Origin: Pontibacter fetidus
GTDB taxonomy: Bacteria; Bacteroidota; Bacteroidia; Cytophagales; Hymenobacteraceae
NCBI RefSeq assembly: GCF_010119545.1
Contig: NZ_JAAEAA010000003.1
Coordinates: 1 to 64,000 of the forward strand
Direction: 5' to 3'
Length of the DNA: 64,000 nucleotides
Below, one piece after another: positions 60,157-64,000 of this stretch (the first letter of the stretch is position 1; the number at the start of each line of letters is the position of its first letter). The translations under genes and the position numbers were made by a program. The notes under the pieces are model-generated. The model was not told where the DNA came from. It did no database searches and worked only from the letters and a program-made list of their open reading frames with translations.

Positions 60157-62265
60157 TTAGAAGAACTTAACGCGGTTATCTGTAATGTTCGATTTTTCTT
60201 TGATGGCTTCGAATGCCTGACCTTCAGTGTTTGCAGCACGCTGGTTAACCAATTGCAGCTTCACACCCGATAGGTCTTTTACTTCAGGCGCTTTTGTAAT
60301 GTTGTTTAGCTCCACTACAATTACACCACCGTTACCTTCAAACGGAGCAGTACGGCTACCTGGCTTAAGGCCAAAAGTTTTACCAACTGCAACCGGCTCC
60401 AGGCCAATGCCAGGTATAGTTCCGGCAGCAAATGTTACATCATCAGCAGTTCTTACCATTGCATCCGGGCCATAAGCCGCAGCCATCTGGTCTACGTTGC
60501 CTTTTGTTTTCTGTATCTTCTCGATGATCTGTTTTGCTTTCAGTTCGTTACGAACAGCGGCTGTCAGCTCATCTTTGATATCCTCTACTTTGGCATAACC
60601 TTTTTCGCGCTTGCCTGTAAGTACGGCTACCACAAACTGGTCTTCTATCTCAAATACCGGAGATACATCGCCTATTTCAGTGTCTTTAGCATATGTCCAG
60701 CGTACAAGCTCACGTGCATTGTTTAGGGCACCGGCAATAATGTTGTTCTTACCGATCTCTTTTACTTCCTGCTTCACAAGCGCTTTGTTCTTAGCAACGT
60801 TCGCCTGGAACTCCTCTAAGCTACCGCTTGTACCAGAAAGCTCATCGGCCACGGCATAAGCTGCATCACGGGTAGACTCGCTTGGCTCGATGGCACGCTC
60901 TATAGCAGCAATTTTGTAAGAGCGGCTGGTTTTAGGAGCAGTAATTTTTACAATGTGGTAACCATATTCTGTTTCTACCAGCTCAGGCAATAAACCTGCT
61001 GAGGTAGCACCAAATACAGCTTTCTCAAAAGCAGGCACCATCTGGCCCGACTGGAACCAACCTAAATCACCACCTACAGAGGCAGTACCATCTGTACCGT
61101 GCTGCGCAGCCATCTGGGCAAAATCAGCACCTTTCTGTATCTGACTTAAGATGTCGGCAGCTTTAGCTTTAGCAGCAGCTTTTGCTTCCGGCGTATCGTT
61201 TTCAGGCTTTATCAGGATGTGGCTTGCTTTAGCAGCGCTCTTACCACCATCTTTAATATCAATTACCTTGTAAAGTGAGTAGCTCTCAGCAGTAGTATAA
61301 GGTCCGTATACTTTACCTTCTTCCAGGGTTACGTTACGAAGCTTCTCAGGCAGTTCGCCCGGTGTTAGGTAAGTACCGTTAAATGGCGTGTCAGAATTGG
61401 CATTAACAAAAGCAGAGTCGTTAGTAGCTGTTGCAAATTGCTTTGCGGCATTTGCCATCTCTTCTTCATACGACTTGTTATCTTCCTGCGAGGCCGTTAC
61501 CGGTATGCTTACATACTCTATGTTACGGCCATCCTCTACTTTATAAAGCTCTTTGTTGCGCTCATAAAAATCCTTCAGCTGTGCATCTGTTACTGAAACC
61601 GAAGAGTCAGAAATTGTGAAGTAAGGCACATACAATACTTTTACAGAAGCCATGGCATTCTGCGCGTTAAAGTAGTTTTTGGCTTCGGCTGTAGTTACGT
61701 AAACCGACTTGCTAAGCAGGTTGCTATACTTAGTACGGATACGGTCCGTTAATACGCCCTGCTCAAAGTTAGCCCACATTGGTCTGGCTTCAGGCCCCAT
61801 CTGGTCCATGTTCTGCAGGTACTGGATAACCTGCGCACGGTCAAACTCACCGGTCTGTGGGTTAGTGAATGCCTGCTTTACAGCCGGGTGTATGTTATTA
61901 CCCTGCACCATATCAGCCATCTCTTCATCTGATACTTCAATGCCAAGGCGCTCGTATTCTTTCTCTAAGGCAATTTTAAAGATCAGCTGGTTCCAGGCCT
62001 GCTCACGCATCATGGCAAGTTCGCCTTCGTTTGCGGCCCTACCTGACTGATTTTCGTAATTGGTCTTCATTTGCTGAAATACCTCATCAAACTCCTGGTA
62101 TTCAATTGTTTCACCAGCTATTTCACCAATCTCGTTGGCGTCGTTTCCAAGAAGCCTTGAGTTTGGCCCAAGCAGGTCGCCGCCCACTACAAATATGCCA
62201 AGCCCGATGGCAATGGCGCCTACCGCCCAACCAGACTTCTCTCTAATCTTGTTAATTAATGCCAT
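60157..62265 (-). CDS. Membrane-anchored periplasmic peptidyl-prolyl isomerase (PpiD/SurA type)
   Basis: 702 aa. N-terminal anchor helix (GWAVGAIAIGLGIFVVGGDLL), a SurA-N like helical region (about 40-230), a PPIC rotamase domain at about 350-450 (KASHILIKPENDTPEAKAAAKAKA; GADFAQMAAQHGTDGTASVGGDLGWFQSGQMVPAFEKAVFG; VETEYGYHIVKI), and a second degenerate one. The size and layout are those of PpiD, a chaperone for outer-membrane and secreted proteins at the inner membrane. Typical neighbours in Cytophagales are the CorC/HlyC protein and lptC, as here. Confidence 0.92.
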   Translation of the reverse strand: MALINKIREKSGWAVGAIAIGLGIFVVGGDLLGPNSRLLGNDANEIGEIAGETIEYQEFDEVFQQMKTNYENQSGRAANEGELAMMREQAWNQLIFKIALEKEYERLGIEVSDEEMADMVQGNNIHPAVKQAFTNPQTGEFDRAQVIQYLQNMDQMGPEARPMWANFEQGVLTDRIRTKYSNLLSKSVYVTTAEAKNYFNAQNAMASVKVLYVPYFTISDSSVSVTDAQLKDFYERNKELYKVEDGRNIEYVSIPVTASQEDNKSYEEEMANAAKQFATATNDSAFVNANSDTPFNGTYLTPGELPEKLRNVTLEEGKVYGPYTTAESYSLYKVIDIKDGGKSAAKASHILIKPENDTPEAKAAAKAKAADILSQIQKGADFAQMAAQHGTDGTASVGGDLGWFQSGQMVPAFEKAVFGATSAGLLPELVETEYGYHIVKITAPKTSRSYKIAAIERAIEPSESTRDAAYAVADELSGTSGSLEEFQANVAKNKALVKQEVKEIGKNNIIAGALNNARELVRWTYAKDTEIGDVSPVFEIEDQFVVAVLTGKREKGYAKVEDIKDELTAAVRNELKAKQIIEKIQKTKGNVDQMAAAYGPDAMVRTADDVTFAAGTIPGIGLEPVAVGKTFGLKPGSRTAPFEGNGGVIVVELNNITKAPEVKDLSGVKLQLVNQRAANTEGQAFEAIKEKSNITDNRVKFF

Positions 62266-62342
62266 TATCTATTTAACTTATAAAAAGGATTGTGCAAAAT
62301 AAGGTTAATCGCGCTAAAATTCAAAATTTTATGCAATTCTGT

Positions 62343-63641
62343 TTACTGTTTCGGTTCTGCCTGATAATCTGGAGTTTTTACCAGACGTACTGTGTTAATC
62401 CGGTTCTCATCCATAGATAATACAGTAATCCGGAACGGAGGCCGGGACACCACATCGCCGGGGGATGGAATTTCGCCTACCTCCGAAAATATAAAGCCTC
62501 CCAGGGTCTCGTAATCGCCTTCCGGCAGGCCCAGTTCATACTTGTCGTTCAGGTAATCAATTTCCAGACGGGCGCTCAGCACATAAATGCCTTTTTCCGG
62601 GTATACCTGCTCCAGCGAATCATCCATGTCATATTCGTCCTCAATCTCCCCGAAAATCTCTTCTATCACATCTTCAACCGTAACTATGCCGGCTGTTCCG
62701 CCAAACTCATCCAGTATCACGGCCACGCTCCGGTGCTCTGATACAAAGCGTACAAAAAGCTCGCTGGCCAGCATAGTTTCCGGCACCAGGCTTACGGGCG
62801 CAAGTATATCGGCAATATGAGCTGGCTGCTTAAACATATCTAACTGGTGGCAATAGCCTATTATGTTGTCGATGTTATCGCGGTAAACCAGTATTTTGGA
62901 GTGGCCTGTTTCTATAAAAGTCTTACGCAGCAGTTCTACCGAATCGTCCACTTCTACGGCTTCAATTTCGGTACGGGGCACCATGCACTCGCGCACTTTT
63001 ACCTTTTTAAACTCCAGTGCATTATGGAAAATCTCGGAGTCTACTTCGGGTGCGTTTTGCTGCTCAGGGTGGTACAGGCGGTTTTTGATATAGGCGTTCA
63101 GGTCGGTAAACCCAAAAACTGGCTTCTGGTCCGGAAATTCTATCTTAAAAAGCTTTTCAGCTACTACTTTGCTTAGGCTAACTATAAGATAAACGACCGG
63201 GTACAACAGGTAATAAAACACAAGTATAGGCAACGCCAGTACCTGCAGCATGCGGTTGGGGTTGATAACAAAAAGGCTGCGAGGTAAAAATTCTGCAGTT
63301 AAAAGCACCACTACCGATGCCACCATTACCTGAATCACAACTATAAGCAGGTCGAACTGCAGCTGCTCCGGAAAGATTTGGGACAGCAAGGTATGGATGA
63401 GCCCGGCAATGGCAAACCCATAAAGCACAAGTGCCAGCGTGTTACCGATAAGGGCCGTGCCCATTAGCCGCGAAGGGTGCTGCAGCAAATGCCAGAGTAT
63501 TCGCCCGGATAAGACGCCATTCTTTTCGCTTAGCTCTATCTGCAGCTTATTAGCCGACATAAACGCGATCTCGATGCCTGAAAAGAAAGCAGACAACAGC
63601 AGCCCGATTACTAAAAGTATGATCTGATTGGGTTCTATCAT
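62343..63641 (-). CDS. CNNM/CorC-HlyC family membrane protein
   Basis: 432 aa. DUF21 domain with four helices (IILLVIGLLLSAFFSGIEIAFMSAN; LVLYGFAIAGLIHTLL; LLIVVIQVMVASVVVLLTAEFLPRSL; YYLLYPVVYLIVSLSKVV); two CBS domains (VRECMVPRTEIEAVEVDDSVELLRKTFIETGHSKILVY; VPETMLASELFVRFVSEHRSVAVILDEFGGTAGIVTVEDVIEEIFGEIEDEYD); and the CorC_HlyC end (EKGIYVLSARLEIDYLNDKYELGLPEGDYETLGGFIFSEVGEIPSPGD). Relatives move Mg2+ or Co2+; the gliding protein GldE is of this type. Which role applies is not shown. Confidence 0.9.
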   Translation of the reverse strand: MIEPNQIILLVIGLLLSAFFSGIEIAFMSANKLQIELSEKNGVLSGRILWHLLQHPSRLMGTALIGNTLALVLYGFAIAGLIHTLLSQIFPEQLQFDLLIVVIQVMVASVVVLLTAEFLPRSLFVINPNRMLQVLALPILVFYYLLYPVVYLIVSLSKVVAEKLFKIEFPDQKPVFGFTDLNAYIKNRLYHPEQQNAPEVDSEIFHNALEFKKVKVRECMVPRTEIEAVEVDDSVELLRKTFIETGHSKILVYRDNIDNIIGYCHQLDMFKQPAHIADILAPVSLVPETMLASELFVRFVSEHRSVAVILDEFGGTAGIVTVEDVIEEIFGEIEDEYDMDDSLEQVYPEKGIYVLSARLEIDYLNDKYELGLPEGDYETLGGFIFSEVGEIPSPGDVVSRPPFRITVLSMDENRINTVRLVKTPDYQAEPKQ

Positions 63642-63659
63642 TTTATATCAATCCTGGCT

Positions 63660-63833
63660 TCAGGACTTCAGATTCTTTTTGCGATGCCTGTAAACTATAA
63701 AAAGCACCAGCGCGATCATGAATATCCAGTAGTTTCCGGCAATATCCTTATCTTCTATACTGCGGTGTATGCCTATAACAATGGTCACGAAAGCCAGTGA
63801 TAATAAAATGGTATTCAAAAGTTTTTGGTTCAT
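63660..63833 (-). CDS. Small membrane protein between lptC and the CorC-like gene
   Basis: 57 aa: one or two helices, LNTILLSLAFVTIVIGIHRS and AGNYWIFMIALVLFIVYRH, with a basic end RKKNLKS. Its ATG overlaps the lptC stop (TAATG), so it is coupled to lptC. It starts MNQKLL. Small proteins in this place (lptC - small - hemolysin-like) are found in Cytophagales; function unknown. Confidence 0.7.
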   Translation of the reverse strand: MNQKLLNTILLSLAFVTIVIGIHRSIEDKDIAGNYWIFMIALVLFIVYRHRKKNLKS

Positions 63834-64000
63834 TACTCTTCCAGGTCAAATGCACCTGTTATTTTCTGTATGGTATAGTTCTCGAAATTCTGGTCGGAGC
63901 GCAGGCCTTGCCCGGTAACCACGCGGTTAGGGGTCGTGATCTTTACAAACTTATCGGTATAGATCTTGCGGCGGCGCCTGTCCCAGTATAGTTCCTCGGT
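63833..64000 (-). CDS. lptC: LPS export periplasmic protein LptC (C-terminal part, cut by window edge)
   Basis: The last 55 codons, TAA at 63833. Reads TEELYWDRRRRKIYTDKFVKITT, then GQGLRSDQNFENYTIQKITGAF, ending DLEE. This is the LptC beta-jelly roll end (TEEL.WD..., IYT..FV.I.T, G.G..S...). LptC takes LPS from LptBFG and passes it to LptA. Start lies outside the window; the gene reads leftwards into the small membrane gene. Confidence 0.85.
   Translation of the reverse strand, partial: TEELYWDRRRRKIYTDKFVKITTPNRVVTGQGLRSDQNFENYTIQKITGAFDLEE

Overview
The window is a chromosomal stretch of a Bacteroidota bacterium, most likely a Cytophagales/Hymenobacteraceae member close to Pontibacter. 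This is inferred from: a PorE-like TPR/propeller/OmpA lipoprotein, DUF4270, a bacterial GGGPS-family synthase, a one-domain glycogen synthase, GH3-family and four-helix-bundle proteins, promoters of the TTTG-N19-TAnnTTTG type, and few Shine-Dalgarno sequences. The chromosome is also filled, in genes and between them, with a short palindrome (AACTATAGTT) that is missing from the inserted element.

Layout. 1-4.5 kb is an AT-rich accessory patch on the minus strand: a lipoprotein with a bacteriocin-like C-terminus next to a two-helix membrane peptide, three tandem outer-membrane barrel paralogues (one split by a frameshift), and a DLNxGAGG-repeat lipoprotein disrupted at C-runs at both ends. 4.7-11.8 kb is core: purM, a 1-kb repeat-rich gap, a PorE-like protein and two Fe-S proteins. 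A tRNA-Phe gene (11980-12052) with its terminator is duplicated at 31329-31401 as part of a perfect 125-bp direct repeat. The two repeats bracket a 19.3-kb integrative element.

The element (12.1-31.3 kb) has a tyrosine integrase at its right end and tandem TGTCTCA pairs inside both ends. Its cargo, left to right: a compact family-A-like polymerase; two HNH/zinc-finger paralogues; two orphan proteins; a DUF3871 protein; an OLD-type ATPase-TOPRIM nuclease; a lipoprotein DNA/RNA nuclease; an SRAP (YedK/HMCES) abasic-site protein; a membrane protein with a small partner; UmuD-UmuC; a restriction-modification operon of two methyltransferases and a BfiI-like PLD endonuclease; an XRE regulator with a clear operator; and two small exported proteins. 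There is no relaxase, conjugation gene or virion gene. It looks like a non-conjugative island that combines DNA defence with DNA-damage tolerance and possibly its own replication.

31.5-64 kb is core chromosome: DnaJ-TPR, GGGPS-family synthase, AraC regulator, acyl-CoA dehydrogenase, a pantothenate (panC, panD)/heptose (rfaE2) cluster, glycogen synthase, DUF4270, glmS, ridA, a YihY/BrkB protein, gltX, an AIM24-like protein, GH3, lptB, a GH25 lysozyme, recJ, TPR protein, PpiD-type foldase, a CorC/HlyC-type protein, and the end of lptC at the right edge. Most convergent gene pairs are separated by long perfect hairpins that serve as two-way terminators.
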